This document shows positions 42,758-51,611 of a stretch of DNA of 64,000 bases, piece by piece. A program made the translations under genes and the position numbers. The DNA is from Roseobacter litoralis Och 149 (GTDB lineage: Bacteria; Pseudomonadota; Alphaproteobacteria; Rhodobacterales; Rhodobacteraceae), in NCBI RefSeq assembly GCF_000154785.2, contig NC_015728.1:19130-83129 (forward strand). The letters are read 5' to 3'. Every line of letters starts with the position of its first letter. The first letter of the stretch is position 1. Below the pieces are notes generated by a model, which ran no database searches, was not told where the DNA came from, and worked only from the letters and a program-made list of their open reading frames with translations.

Positions 42758-42870
42758 TTGTTGATCTCTGTTCGGTTGCTTTGCGCGGCCGTCTCTGGCG
42801 TGCGAGAAGAACAGGATAGTGATCAGGGACAGCGCTCAATCCGCGATCCGTTACCGTACCCTAGCCTATG

Positions 42871-43251
42871 CTATTTGACTGATTTCCGTACAGGCGCACC
42901 ACTGGCCATATCCGCCGCGACATAATCCAGCTTTGCGTCTTTCCACGCGCCAAACCCTCCTTCCAGATGGGCGATCCGTTTTGCGCCGGATTGCAGCGTT
43001 TTTCGCGCCATCATCTCTAATCGCGCCGACGAACCACACATCAGAATAAGTCGCTGTTCGTTGTCTTCCGGCAAGAATCGCGGATCGAAAAACGCCATGG
43101 GCAGAAGCAAGGCACCCTCGACGTGCTCAAATGTATACTCGGCCGGCTTGCGGACATCCTCGAGGACGATCTCACCCTTGCGCAAGGCTGCTTCAACCTC
43201 TTCCGGCGTCCAGGTTTCGAGGGCGCCACTATCAACCATTTCTTTCTTCAT
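42871..43251 (-). CDS. Rhodanese-domain protein
   Basis: This 126-residue cytoplasmic protein is a single rhodanese domain with catalytic loop CGSSAR and the usual LEDVRKPAEYTFEHVEGA. It is 9 nt downstream of the MBL-fold gene, a pair known in persulfide oxidation: the dioxygenase oxidises glutathione persulfide and the rhodanese moves sulfane sulfur. The pair is behind a CueR-type promoter, so copper should induce it. Confidence 0.88.
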   Translation of the reverse strand: MKKEMVDSGALETWTPEEVEAALRKGEIVLEDVRKPAEYTFEHVEGALLLPMAFFDPRFLPEDNEQRLILMCGSSARLEMMARKTLQSGAKRIAHLEGGFGAWKDAKLDYVAADMASGAPVRKSVK

Positions 43252-43260
43252 TTCTTCTCC

Positions 43261-44160
43261 TCAGAATTTGTTTGCAGGAATCTTGAAATAGGAATTTCCG
43301 TCTGCCTCGGCAGGTGGAAGACGCCCACCACGCAGGTTGACTTGCAAGGCAAAGAGCACGCGATCGGGTAGCCCCAGCGTCGCGTCGCGCTCTTCCCGCA
43401 GTTTGATGAACGCCTCTTTCGACTGATTGCCGCCGACGTGCGGATTGTCGGTCCGGTGTTGGGCGACAGTTGCCTCACAGGCCGGTCTCTCGCGTTTATC
43501 GGCCCCGTAGTCGTGACCGATAAAAAGACGTGTGTTTTCTGGCAACGACAGAATTTCTTGTATCAAGTCCCAAATCTCTCCGGTGCTGCCACCCGGAAAG
43601 TCTGCGCGCGCGGTCCCCACATCGACATGCATTAACGCGTCATGCACGAACGCCGCATCGTCAACGACATAGCTGACAGAGCCAAGCGTGTGTCCTGCCG
43701 AAAGCAGGACTTTGACACCAAGTTCACCGATGGAGAAATCGATGCCCTCGGGAAGCAGACGGTCGAAATCATCTGCCACCGGAAAAGCGTCAGGCAGATG
43801 ATAATAGTCCCGCCAAAGCTTCGCGATCTCGGTGACCTTTTCTCCTATGACATGCGGCGCACCGGTGCAGTCCGCCAGCCACCGTCCGGCGGTCAGGTGG
43901 TCGGCATGCGGATGTGTGTCGAGGATCCATTGCACGTCGTAGCCGTGCTGCTTCACGATCCCCAAAAGCTTTTCCGCAGACTCGGTTGACGTGCGGGCAT
44001 GGGCGGGATCGAAATCCAGCACCGGATCAATGATTGCGCACTTTCCAGTGGCGGGATCCGCACAGATGTATTGCCACGACCCGGTATCGGGTTCGTACAG
44101 ACAGTGAACCAGCGGCCCACCGCTGCTAGAATGGCTGGTGAATTCTTGTCCGACCGACAT
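43261..44160 (-). CDS. MBL-fold persulfide dioxygenase-like protein
   Basis: This 299-residue metallohydrolase has the metal motif THPHADHLTAGRWL and later His/Asp ligands (SAGHTLGSVSY, LFIGHDYGADKRE). The layout matches ETHE1/Blh persulfide dioxygenases. The ATG at 44160 has AGGAGGG upstream; the longer in-frame extension from 44211 runs into the operator region. It is followed by a rhodanese. Persulfides could protect thiols from copper or be a product of copper damage to Fe-S clusters; this link is inference. Confidence 0.88.
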   Translation of the reverse strand: MSVGQEFTSHSSSGGPLVHCLYEPDTGSWQYICADPATGKCAIIDPVLDFDPAHARTSTESAEKLLGIVKQHGYDVQWILDTHPHADHLTAGRWLADCTGAPHVIGEKVTEIAKLWRDYYHLPDAFPVADDFDRLLPEGIDFSIGELGVKVLLSAGHTLGSVSYVVDDAAFVHDALMHVDVGTARADFPGGSTGEIWDLIQEILSLPENTRLFIGHDYGADKRERPACEATVAQHRTDNPHVGGNQSKEAFIKLREERDATLGLPDRVLFALQVNLRGGRLPPAEADGNSYFKIPANKF

Positions 44161-44193
44161 GTGTTCCCTCCTGTCTTTTTCGCACTTATCAAC

Positions 44194-44224
44194 TGAACAA
44201 CCTTCCAGCACTGGATGGTTCCAA
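44194..44224 (-). promoter_or_regulatory. CueR-type promoter of the MBL-rhodanese operon
   Basis: TTGGAA, 19 nt containing the dyad CCATCCAGTGCTGGAAGG, then a poor -10 TGTTCA. It lies 34 nt before the MBL start and just downstream of the cueR stop. Confidence 0.68.
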
Positions 44225-44265
44225 GGGATTTCGCCAACGAAAAGAGGAATTTGGAAAACGTTGCA

Positions 44266-44691
44266 CTAATCCGCGCTTCTTCCGGTCGTTGGTTTGCATC
44301 CAGCGAGCGCACCAGAAAGATCCTTCAAGATCGGGCAATCCGGTCGGTGGTCGCCGTGGCAGGCCTCGACGAGATGCGACAAGGTCTCGCGCATCTCTTG
44401 AAGCTGAGCGATTTTGTCGTCGATTGCGCTCAGGTGCTCTTCAGCGATGGTCTTTACCTGGGCACTTTCCCGCGTTTCATCCTCGTAAAGGCTCAAGAGA
44501 TTGCGGCAATCCTCGATCGAGAACCCGAGCGCGCGCGCGCGACCCAGGAACGCAAGCTTGTGCAGATCGGTCTCGCGGAACGCGCGGTATCCGTTGCCGC
44601 TGCGCTGCGGTCTGACCAGACCTATATCCTCGTAGTAGCGGATGGTTTTAGGCGGGATGCCGGACCGCTCCGCGACTTCTCCAATGTTCAT
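44266..44691 (-). CDS. cueR: MerR-family copper regulator CueR
   Basis: This 141-residue protein has the MerR helix-turn-helix (MNIGEVAERSGIPPKTIRYY), a long dimerisation helix and the Cu(I) loop CHGDHRPDC (C111, C119), the spacing seen in CueR. No other metal-binding Cys cluster is present, which favours monovalent metal sensing. It is 12 nt downstream of copA and so in the operon it controls. It is the likely activator of the five CueR-type promoters in the window. Confidence 0.93.
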   Translation of the reverse strand: MNIGEVAERSGIPPKTIRYYEDIGLVRPQRSGNGYRAFRETDLHKLAFLGRARALGFSIEDCRNLLSLYEDETRESAQVKTIAEEHLSAIDDKIAQLQEMRETLSHLVEACHGDHRPDCPILKDLSGALAGCKPTTGRSAD

Positions 44692-44703
44692 GAGACGATC
44701 CTC

Positions 44704-47214
44704 CTATTCTGCGGGTTGGGTCTGTGCACTGATCCGTGGTGCGGTGACGTCTCTGTCTTCACGCAAGGCCGGCGCGATGCGGCGCAGACGCAGGGCGTTT
44801 GTCAGAACCGATACCGATGACAGGGCCATCGCACCCGCCGCGAAAACCGGGGAAAGAAGCAGACCAAAGGCCGGATAGAGAACCCCGGCGGCGACCGGGA
44901 TCAGCGCAACATTATACCCGAAGGCCCAGACGAGGTTCTGGCGAATATTCGACATGGTGCGCCTGGAAACCTCGACCGCATTCACCACGCCGCGCAGATC
45001 GCCTGACATCAAGACCACATCGGCGGATTCGATGGCGACATCGGTTCCGGTGCCGATGGCGATTCCGACATCCGCATGGGCCAGGGCCGGTGCATCATTG
45101 ATGCCGTCGCCCACGAAAGCAATCTTTCGGTCTCCCGCGCGCAGATCGTCGAGAGCTGCGACCTTGCCATCCGGCAGGACACCCGCGATCACGTGGTCGA
45201 TTCCGGTTTCGCGCGCGATAGCCTCCGCCGTCTCGCGTTTGTCTCCGGTGATCATCGCAACCTTGAAACCGCGCGCGTGCAGGGCTGCAATGGCTTCCTG
45301 GCTGGCGGGTTTCACGGGGTCTGCCACGGCGATCACTGCGGCCAGTTTGCCGTCGATAGCCGCATAAAGCGCTGTCCGGCCCCGCTCTGCCAGCTCGGCT
45401 TCCGTTTCGACCAAGGCGGCGATTTCGATCCCTTCGCGGGACATATAACGGTCCGCGCCTACCATCACCTCCTGACCTTCGACGGTCGCGGCGACGCCAT
45501 AACCCGTGATCGACCGGAAGCCCGTAGCACTCGGAATGGCGATCCCTTCGGCCCACGAGCCGCGCACAATGGCTTCGGCGATGGGATGCTCAGACTGGGC
45601 CTCCACGGCAGCGATCATGCTCAGCACCCTGTCTCGGTCCAAACCGTCGGTGGTGACCAGATCGGTCAGCGACGGCTGACCTTCGGTGACAGTCCCCGTC
45701 TTGTCGAGTGCGATGACATCGACTTCGGACAAGGCCTGGAGTGCATCACCCTTACGGAACAAGACCCCCATCTCTGCGGCGCGCCCGGTGCCCATCATGA
45801 TCGACGTGGGCGTGGCCAAGCCCATGGCGCAGGGACAGGCGATGATCAGAACCGAGACGCCGGCCACCAGCGCAAAGGTCAAAGCCGGGTCCGGTCCGAC
45901 AAGCAACCAGACCGCCACCGTGAGCGCCGAGAGCATCATGACCGCAGGCACGAACCACAGGGTCACGCGGTCAACAAGGCCCTGGATGGGCAGTTTGGCG
46001 CCTTGAGCTTCCTCGACCATGCGGATGATCTGTGCGAGCGTGGTATCCGACCCGACCCGTGCGGCCTTGAACGTCAGGCTCCCGGTGCCGTTGACGGTCC
46101 CGCCCGTTACCGCCGCACCTGCAGCCTTCTGCACGGGCACAGGCTCTCCGGTAATCATGCTCTCATCCACATTGCTGGATCCCTCGGTAACCTCGCCGTC
46201 CACAGGGATCCGCTCACCCGGTCGGACCAGGATCACATCGCCGACGGCAAGTGCATCGACATCGACCTCCACCGTCTCACCACCCCGAATGACGCGCGCG
46301 GTGCGGACCTGCAGGCCCAGCAGAGCCTGAATCGCAGCGCCGGTGCGGCCCTTGGCGCGTGCTTCGAGCCATCGGCCAATCAAAATAAGGACGACGATGA
46401 CCGCAGCGGCCTCGAAATAGACCGCACGCACCCCTTCTGGCAAAAGTCCGGGAAGAAAGGTTGCGACCACCGAATATCCCCAGGCCGCGCCGGTGCCGAC
46501 GGCGACGAGGCTGTTCATGTCCGGCGCGCCCTTGAAAAGCGCGGGAAACCCCTTGGTGTAGAAATGGCGTCCCGGCCCGAAGAGGACGAGTGTTGCGAGG
46601 ACGAACTGGATGATCCAAGACGTTTGGAGACCAATCGTCGTCATCACCATGTGATGAAATGCCGGAACAAGATGGGAGCCCATTTCTAGAATGAAGACCG
46701 GGAGCGTTAGAATTCCTGCCAAAAGGACGCTGCGGCGCAGTCCGTCGGCTTCTTCTGCCTTGCGTGCGACGCGAGACTGGCTCGCCTGCGCCTCTGCAAT
46801 CTCGGCCGGATAACCAATCGCCGCCGATGCGGCCATCAAGTCGCCCAAGGACACTGCGCCCTCGAGATACTCGACCGTCGCCGTTTCTGCCGCCAGGTTC
46901 ACGTTGACGGAAAGCACTCCGGGCACGTCCGCCAGTGCCTTGTCCACCCGCCCGACGCAGGATGCGCAGGACATGGACGCAATGTTCAAGGTGACCTTGG
47001 ATGTCCGCGCCGGATAGCCCAAGGAGGCAAGCGCCTGCGTGGCGTCGGTAAGGCGAGACGGATCATCCAGCGAAAGGCGCGCCGTTTCGGATGCGAGGTT
47101 GACGGCGACTTCGGAAACCCCGTCGAGCCCCGCCAAGGCCTTTTCAACACGCCCCACGCAGGATGCACAGGTCATGCCTTCGATGCTGAGCGTTGTTTGG
47201 CTGGTGTCGGTCAT
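44704..47214 (-). CDS. copA: Cu(I) P1B ATPase CopA with two HMA domains
   Basis: This 836-residue pump has two HMA domains with GMTCASC (C16, C19) and SMSCASC (C83, C86). The membrane motif is CPC (C460-C462), the phosphorylation site DKTGT (D504), and the last helices match Cu(I) exporters ([30 protein letters not shown]). It exports Cu(I) to the periplasm. It differs from the 24730 pump in its N-terminal domains, and the two may differ in chaperone or flux. Its CueR-type promoter is 31 nt upstream. Confidence 0.96.
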   Translation of the reverse strand: MTDTSQTTLSIEGMTCASCVGRVEKALAGLDGVSEVAVNLASETARLSLDDPSRLTDATQALASLGYPARTSKVTLNIASMSCASCVGRVDKALADVPGVLSVNVNLAAETATVEYLEGAVSLGDLMAASAAIGYPAEIAEAQASQSRVARKAEEADGLRRSVLLAGILTLPVFILEMGSHLVPAFHHMVMTTIGLQTSWIIQFVLATLVLFGPGRHFYTKGFPALFKGAPDMNSLVAVGTGAAWGYSVVATFLPGLLPEGVRAVYFEAAAVIVVLILIGRWLEARAKGRTGAAIQALLGLQVRTARVIRGGETVEVDVDALAVGDVILVRPGERIPVDGEVTEGSSNVDESMITGEPVPVQKAAGAAVTGGTVNGTGSLTFKAARVGSDTTLAQIIRMVEEAQGAKLPIQGLVDRVTLWFVPAVMMLSALTVAVWLLVGPDPALTFALVAGVSVLIIACPCAMGLATPTSIMMGTGRAAEMGVLFRKGDALQALSEVDVIALDKTGTVTEGQPSLTDLVTTDGLDRDRVLSMIAAVEAQSEHPIAEAIVRGSWAEGIAIPSATGFRSITGYGVAATVEGQEVMVGADRYMSREGIEIAALVETEAELAERGRTALYAAIDGKLAAVIAVADPVKPASQEAIAALHARGFKVAMITGDKRETAEAIARETGIDHVIAGVLPDGKVAALDDLRAGDRKIAFVGDGINDAPALAHADVGIAIGTGTDVAIESADVVLMSGDLRGVVNAVEVSRRTMSNIRQNLVWAFGYNVALIPVAAGVLYPAFGLLLSPVFAAGAMALSSVSVLTNALRLRRIAPALREDRDVTAPRISAQTQPAE

Positions 47215-47245
47215 GGCATGTTACCTCGATTGCGTACTCGAGGCA

Positions 47246-47276
47246 GATATAGGGCTTCCAGTCACTGGAAGCTCAA
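47246..47276 (-). promoter_or_regulatory. CueR-type promoter of copA-cueR
   Basis: TTGAGC, 19 nt with the near-perfect dyad CTTCCAGTGACTGGAAG, then TATATC on the minus strand. This is the clearest of the five CueR-type sites and serves as the reference for the others. Confidence 0.82.
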
Positions 47277-47354
47277 GGGGTTTATCGGAGATTTCTTTTT
47301 CAACCGGCACAGCATCAACCTACAGTCTCTCTAACCCTCTGTTTCCGATTGAAA

Positions 47355-47369
47355 TGTATCGATTTGTAA
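47355..47369. promoter_or_regulatory. TGTAT-N5-TGTAA direct repeat
   Basis: TGTAT CGATT TGTAA on the plus strand ends 51 nt before the GTG start of the small membrane gene at 47421. It is nearly identical to the repeat at 18643 over 20 nt. Confidence 0.6.
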
Positions 47370-47420
47370 ACTTGTCGCACGAGCGATTGGTGCGCTATCT
47401 CCGAAGAAGGAGTATGTTCG

Positions 47421-47714
47421 GTGAATATGCCAGATCAAGAAAAGCAGCCGCAGAATTCAAAGATGATGCACGTCGGCATGTGGGTGTGCTGCGCTGTGAT
47501 GCTGCTTCCACTGCTCGTTTTCTTTTCCCGAGGCGGCACACTTTCTGGCTTGCAGAACAGTTTGGGCGTTCTAGCCCCAATCGTCCTTTGCCTCGGCGCA
47601 CATGGCGTGATGTTCTTCTTCATGGGAAAGTCTTGTCATGGAGGCAGCAAGTCATCGAACAGCAACGCAACCATCGCCGCAAAAACTTCTGTCCCGACAT
47701 CAACGGACGCTTGA
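47421..47714 (+). CDS. Small two-helix membrane protein before CopZ-like gene
   Basis: This 97-residue protein has a polar start, two membrane helices (about 18-36 and 47-69) and a Cys/His tail (GKSCHGGSKSSN). The GTG start has AAGGAG 8 nt upstream; the ATG at 47427 is 14 nt away. Some features recall DUF2933 proteins (two helices plus a metal-binding tail). It is divergent from copA and likely controlled by the repeat at 47355. Confidence 0.68.
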   Translation: MNMPDQEKQPQNSKMMHVGMWVCCAVMLLPLLVFFSRGGTLSGLQNSLGVLAPIVLCLGAHGVMFFFMGKSCHGGSKSSNSNATIAAKTSVPTSTDA

Positions 47715-47765
47715 CCTTCCACCAACTGGAACCTCTATTTTCAACTGGTGAGAAAAGGATGCGCC

Positions 47766-47978
47766 ATGAAATTTCACGTCCCAGAGATGAGCTGCGGCCA
47801 TTGCGTCGCTGCAATCGAGAAAGCGGTAAAGGCCGCAGACCCGTCAGCAACCATCCGGACGGATTTGGCTACACACGCGACAGAGATCGACTCGATAGTC
47901 TCCACGGCTGCCCTGCTTCAGGTTCTTGCGGAAGCTGGTTATCCGGCGACCGCTCTGGGAGAAGGTCCGGAGGATTGA
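47766..47978 (+). CDS. HMA-domain copper chaperone (CopZ-like)
   Basis: This 70-residue protein is a single HMA domain with MSCGHC. No signal peptide is present, so it is cytoplasmic and should carry Cu(I) to CopA. AAGGA lies 7 nt before the ATG at 47766; the longer frame from 47748 has no start support. A His replaces the usual Ala/Ser in the CxxC loop (CGHC), which can tune copper affinity. Confidence 0.85.
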   Translation: MKFHVPEMSCGHCVAAIEKAVKAADPSATIRTDLATHATEIDSIVSTAALLQVLAEAGYPATALGEGPED

Positions 47979-47986
47979 AAATCCGG

Positions 47987-48271
47987 ATGAACGCGACCTC
48001 TAAGGCGTTGGGCCTGATTTTTGGTGCGTATTTGCTGACCGGATGTGCCACGACGCCGGCGGTTGATGCGGACGGTGCCTTCACCGAATTGCCTGAACCA
48101 CTCGTCGGTCTCGCTGCGCCATACCAGAACCTCAACAAGGTACGGCTTGATCCGAATGACAGTTGCTTCTGGTATATGCACAACGGCCCTGTCTAAGCGA
48201 CTTGGTTGCCGCTCAGAACTTCACAGGGCAATCCAATCTGCCAGGCGGTGAGCTATTCCAAGATGCTCTGA
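47987..48271 (+). pseudogene. Small lipoprotein gene with internal stop codon
   Basis: The lipoprotein signal (LIFGAYLLTGCATTP) and core (APYQNLNKVRL, DSCFWYMHNGPV) match the intact gene at 10388-10654. An in-frame TAA at 48194-48196 stops the frame where the intact copy has Glu. Reading through gives ATWLPLRTSQGNPIC, which aligns with the intact LLPLRTARGNPIC. The gene is therefore a nonsense copy, or it produces a 69-residue short form. It still faces its partner L,D-transpeptidase, as in the intact module. Confidence 0.8.
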
Positions 48272-48290
48272 GCGACATCAAGGCGCCCAT

Positions 48291-48959
48291 TTAGCCACCG
48301 ATCGCATCTTCGGGCGGATACAGGTGAGCGGTCTTGCCCGTTTCCACGTTGGGATAGAGATCGTTGATATGTGCCATGATCATGCGTACGCACCCCGAAC
48401 TCGCACGACCTCCGATCGAACGCGGCTCAGGCGATCCATAAATACGCCTATAAGTGTCCCGGTTCCCCACGTAGAGATAAAGCGCACGGGATCCCAATGG
48501 ATTGGTTGGCCCCGCGTCCATCCCCTCCGCATGCTGTGCATAAAGGTCCGGGTCGCGTTCGATCATGTCGTCCGTTGGACGCCAAGTGAGCCACTTGGCT
48601 TTACGCTGGACCGTGTAGACACCCGGCTCGTACAATGTCCCGCGTGCGATGGCCACGCCATAGCGCATCGCCGTGCTGCCGTTCGGCTCGATATGATACA
48701 AGTAGCGCGCAACGGCATCGACATGGATGTCACCTGGAACAAGGCCCGCCTTTGCCTCCACCCGAACCGGTAGGAAACGCGGATGAACCCCCCACAGATT
48801 GGAAGTTGAGGGGTCAAAGCCTAGGGGTGTGACTTGCGCATCCCAGACATCCCACATTGCGCGCGGAGACGTGGGCGCTGCAGATATCGACGTGGCGAGC
48901 GGTGCCGAAAAGAGCATTGCAGACCCTACCACAAAGTGCCGACGCGTCAGTTTGGCCAT
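48291..48959 (-). CDS. L,D-transpeptidase (YkuD), Tat-exported
   Basis: This 222-residue protein has Tat signal TRRHFVVGSAMLFSAPLATS and YkuD core YRRIYGSPEPRSIGG and GGRASSGCVRM with catalytic Cys 190. It is highly similar to the enzyme at 10674-11315, but the active-site His position reads RIYGSPE here against RIHGSPE there. That Tyr for His change should be checked, since the His is usually conserved. It is the last gene of the eight-gene copC operon. Confidence 0.9.
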   Translation of the reverse strand: MAKLTRRHFVVGSAMLFSAPLATSISAAPTSPRAMWDVWDAQVTPLGFDPSTSNLWGVHPRFLPVRVEAKAGLVPGDIHVDAVARYLYHIEPNGSTAMRYGVAIARGTLYEPGVYTVQRKAKWLTWRPTDDMIERDPDLYAQHAEGMDAGPTNPLGSRALYLYVGNRDTYRRIYGSPEPRSIGGRASSGCVRMIMAHINDLYPNVETGKTAHLYPPEDAIGG

Positions 48960-49013
48960 CAAAGTACCTCTTTCACTCGTTTTGACTGTGTCTGTTCGGC
49001 CATTGTCCGGAAA

Positions 49014-49742
49014 CTATTGACCTGCGACGCGTGCCTCCTGCGCAAGACGGATCATCTGATCGGCCTCGATGACCCCTGGAACCAGCGCGTCTCCGATCAC
49101 AAAGGATGGTGTGCCATTGAAGCCGAGCGCGCGGCTCATCTCCATTGACGCCGCGATATGGGCATCGATCTCAGGCGCCTGCATGTCCCGTCGCAGCTGC
49201 GCGATATCCAAACCAATCTCCTGTGCGACCTGGATGACGGACGCTTCCTCGGCCCGGCCTTGCATGCCCATCAACGCCCAGTGGAATTCCTCGTATTTGC
49301 CCTGCTCTCGCGCGGCCAATGCGGCGCGCGCGGCAAACACCGAGCCATCACCGAGGATCGGCCACTCGCGATAGACCAGCCTCACATTGGGATCTTCGTC
49401 CAAGAGCGCTTCGATATGCGGCTTCACCCGACGACAATAGGGACAGTTGTAATCGAAGAACTCCACGACCGTGACGTCGCCGTCTGGATTTCCGAGAACC
49501 GGCGCGTTCGGGTCGTTCTCGAGGAGATCGCGGTTTTCGGAGAGGACACTCGCCGCTGCGGCGGCCTGCCGCTCCTGTTCACGCCGTTCAATGATCTGAA
49601 CCGCCTCGAGGACAATTTCTGGGTTTTCGCGGATGGCCTCCAGAACCAATTCCTTGACCCGGTCTTCGCTGAGTGCGTCAGCATGAGACGCGAGTGGAGC
49701 AAGCAGAGTGGCGACCAGTGAGATTGCCATTGCGATCTTCAT
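49014..49742 (-). CDS. DsbA-family protein with ScsC-type N-terminal domain
   Basis: This 242-residue protein has a signal peptide (LVATLLAPLASHA) and an N-terminal helical segment (about 24-60, EDRVKELVLEAIRENP) like the oligomerisation domain of ScsC. A DsbA fold follows with CPYC (C100, C103) and loop FNGTPSFVIGD. ScsC proteins are copper-protective isomerases reduced by ScsB. A ScsB-like protein is encoded at 20036, giving a plausible partner. It is 10 nt from the cytochrome c gene. Confidence 0.88.
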   Translation of the reverse strand: MKIAMAISLVATLLAPLASHADALSEDRVKELVLEAIRENPEIVLEAVQIIERREQERQAAAAASVLSENRDLLENDPNAPVLGNPDGDVTVVEFFDYNCPYCRRVKPHIEALLDEDPNVRLVYREWPILGDGSVFAARAALAAREQGKYEEFHWALMGMQGRAEEASVIQVAQEIGLDIAQLRRDMQAPEIDAHIAASMEMSRALGFNGTPSFVIGDALVPGVIEADQMIRLAQEARVAGQ

Positions 49743-49752
49743 GAGCGTTCTC

Positions 49753-50229
49753 CTAGTTCACCGGCACGCCATTGGTGCGCGCGGCTTGCATGTCCTGTAT
49801 TTCCTCGGGCCAGGTTGACTTGATGTACCCGAGGACATTCCAGATTTCCTGATCGGAAAGTTGGTCGCCGAAACCGGGCATGCCGCTGTCGAACTCCATG
49901 CCCTGAGCGGCCATCACTGCTCGGCCCCCAAGCTTCGTGTAGTCAAACAGAACCTGGTCCCCGTGATGCCAGGTGTGACCGGTTTCATCATGGGGAGGTG
50001 CCGGCAGCCGACCGTCCTCGCCCGGACTCCGCCAGTTGTCCTGACCCTCCAGATTGGCCCCATGGCACGCGGCACAGGTCTCGGCATAAAGCGCCTTGCC
50101 GGCGACGAGATCGACGCTCTCCGGCATCACCCCGCCTTGGCCGTCATCGGCAGACCCGGTCCAGACATAGGCCCCTGCCCCGAGAGACGCCAGGACGCCA
50201 ATCCCGAGGATGGCAGCCAGACCTCTCAT
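49753..50229 (-). CDS. Membrane-anchored cytochrome c
   Basis: This 158-residue protein has an N-terminal anchor and one CAACH haem c site followed by LEGQDNWRSP. The distal Met is probably in DSGMPGFGDQL. It overlaps the multicopper oxidase stop by 4 nt. Its neighbours (oxidase, copC/copD, a second cytochrome) suggest it accepts electrons from copper oxidation or passes them to an oxidase. Confidence 0.88.
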   Translation of the reverse strand: MRGLAAILGIGVLASLGAGAYVWTGSADDGQGGVMPESVDLVAGKALYAETCAACHGANLEGQDNWRSPGEDGRLPAPPHDETGHTWHHGDQVLFDYTKLGGRAVMAAQGMEFDSGMPGFGDQLSDQEIWNVLGYIKSTWPEEIQDMQAARTNGVPVN

Positions 50230-51611
50230 GCCACATTAACCCATGTCATCATGCCGGACGCTGCGTGGGACAGCATATGGCAATGCAGCAGCCATTTTCC
50301 GGGGTTGTCTGCCACGAAGGCAATGTCGCGCACTTCGCCCCGGTCGAGCAGCGTGGTGTCGCGCAGCGCGCCGAGGCTGCCATCGGGTGCGATCTCGTGA
50401 AAATGCATGCCATGAAGATGCATGGCATGCGGAAACGACGTGTCATTGGTGATCTTCAGCCGAACGGTTTCGCCACGCGACAGTTCCGCCAGTGCTGGAC
50501 CATCCATGCCCCCCACCGCGCCATTGAAGGCCCAGAAGTTTCCTGTCTCCATCATGTCGCGCATCGAAGACATCCGCCCGCCCATCATGGCACCGCGCAT
50601 GCCGCCCATGGCCCCCCCTTCCATCAGCAATGCGATGTCCCTTGCCGATGCCAGATCGGGCATGGCATGGGCATTCAGCGGCAGGGGTAGAGGCGTTTCG
50701 CGCCGCGCGCGTGTGCCGTCGCCAGTCACTTCGAAGGCCACCTGAGAAAAGCTTTCATCGCGGCTCAATTGCACGATATGGCCCGCGCTGCCGACCTCTG
50801 CGGTCACGTCGACGATCAGGTCCACCCGTTGTGCCGATGACAGCAGGAATGAACCTTCCACGGGTTGCGGCACGGCCAGCGGCATCCCGTCCATGGCCAC
50901 AATCCAGCCTTCGAGCCCCTCCAGCGCGAGTTTGAAAATCCGCGCGTTGGACGCATTGATCAGCCGCAGACGCAGCCGCTCATGCCGTTTCACGGTCTTT
51001 GCGAGATTGTAGACGCCGTTCGTCGTGATGTAGTTCCCGAGGCGCCCGGCATGGCTGAGGTCATGCATCGCCCCGAATGTATCCGCAATCTGGGCTGTCT
51101 CCGGATCGATGCGCCAATCGTCGAGGATCAGGACTTCTTCCCGGTCGATATCGATCTGCTCCGGCTCTTCGACGATCAGCGCACCCTGAAGACCGCGTGC
51201 GACCTGCTCGAACGAGCGGTTGTGCGCGTGATACCAGTAGGTGCCCGCATCGGGGACAACGAAATCATAGTCAAAGCTGTCCCCGGGGCGAATGGCCTCT
51301 TGCGTCAGACCGGCCACCCCATCCATCGCATTGTCGATGCGGATTCCGTGCCAATGGGTCGATGTCGGATCGGGTAAGTCATTGATGACCCGTCTCTGTA
51401 CCCGTGCACCTTGCGTAACCCGGATCTCCGGGCCCGGCGCGATACCATCGAACCCCCAGATCTGTGTTTTTCCGTAGTCATCAGGCAAAAGCTGTATATC
51501 TGCGACCCGGGCTGTCACCGCGCGCATGTCTGTCTGCGCGAGCAGTGAATTCGGCATGCACACCAAACCGGCAGCACTCATGCGAAGGAAGTCGCGTTTT
51601 GAAAGTTTCAT
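50226..51611 (-). CDS. Multicopper oxidase (CueO-like)
   Basis: This 461-residue protein has a Tat-like signal (KRDFLRMSAAGLVCMP). Copper sites are STHWHGIRIDN, TYWYHAHNRS, PHAMHLHGMHFH and WLLHCHMLSHA. A Met-rich insert (AMGGMRGAMMGGRMSSMRDMM) is like the CueO segment that feeds Cu(I). It would oxidise Cu(I). Start 51611 overlaps the copD stop by 4 nt. The next gene is a cytochrome c rather than the TolC seen at the other oxidase. Confidence 0.93.
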   Translation of the reverse strand: MKLSKRDFLRMSAAGLVCMPNSLLAQTDMRAVTARVADIQLLPDDYGKTQIWGFDGIAPGPEIRVTQGARVQRRVINDLPDPTSTHWHGIRIDNAMDGVAGLTQEAIRPGDSFDYDFVVPDAGTYWYHAHNRSFEQVARGLQGALIVEEPEQIDIDREEVLILDDWRIDPETAQIADTFGAMHDLSHAGRLGNYITTNGVYNLAKTVKRHERLRLRLINASNARIFKLALEGLEGWIVAMDGMPLAVPQPVEGSFLLSSAQRVDLIVDVTAEVGSAGHIVQLSRDESFSQVAFEVTGDGTRARRETPLPLPLNAHAMPDLASARDIALLMEGGAMGGMRGAMMGGRMSSMRDMMETGNFWAFNGAVGGMDGPALAELSRGETVRLKITNDTSFPHAMHLHGMHFHEIAPDGSLGALRDTTLLDRGEVRDIAFVADNPGKWLLHCHMLSHAASGMMTWVNVA

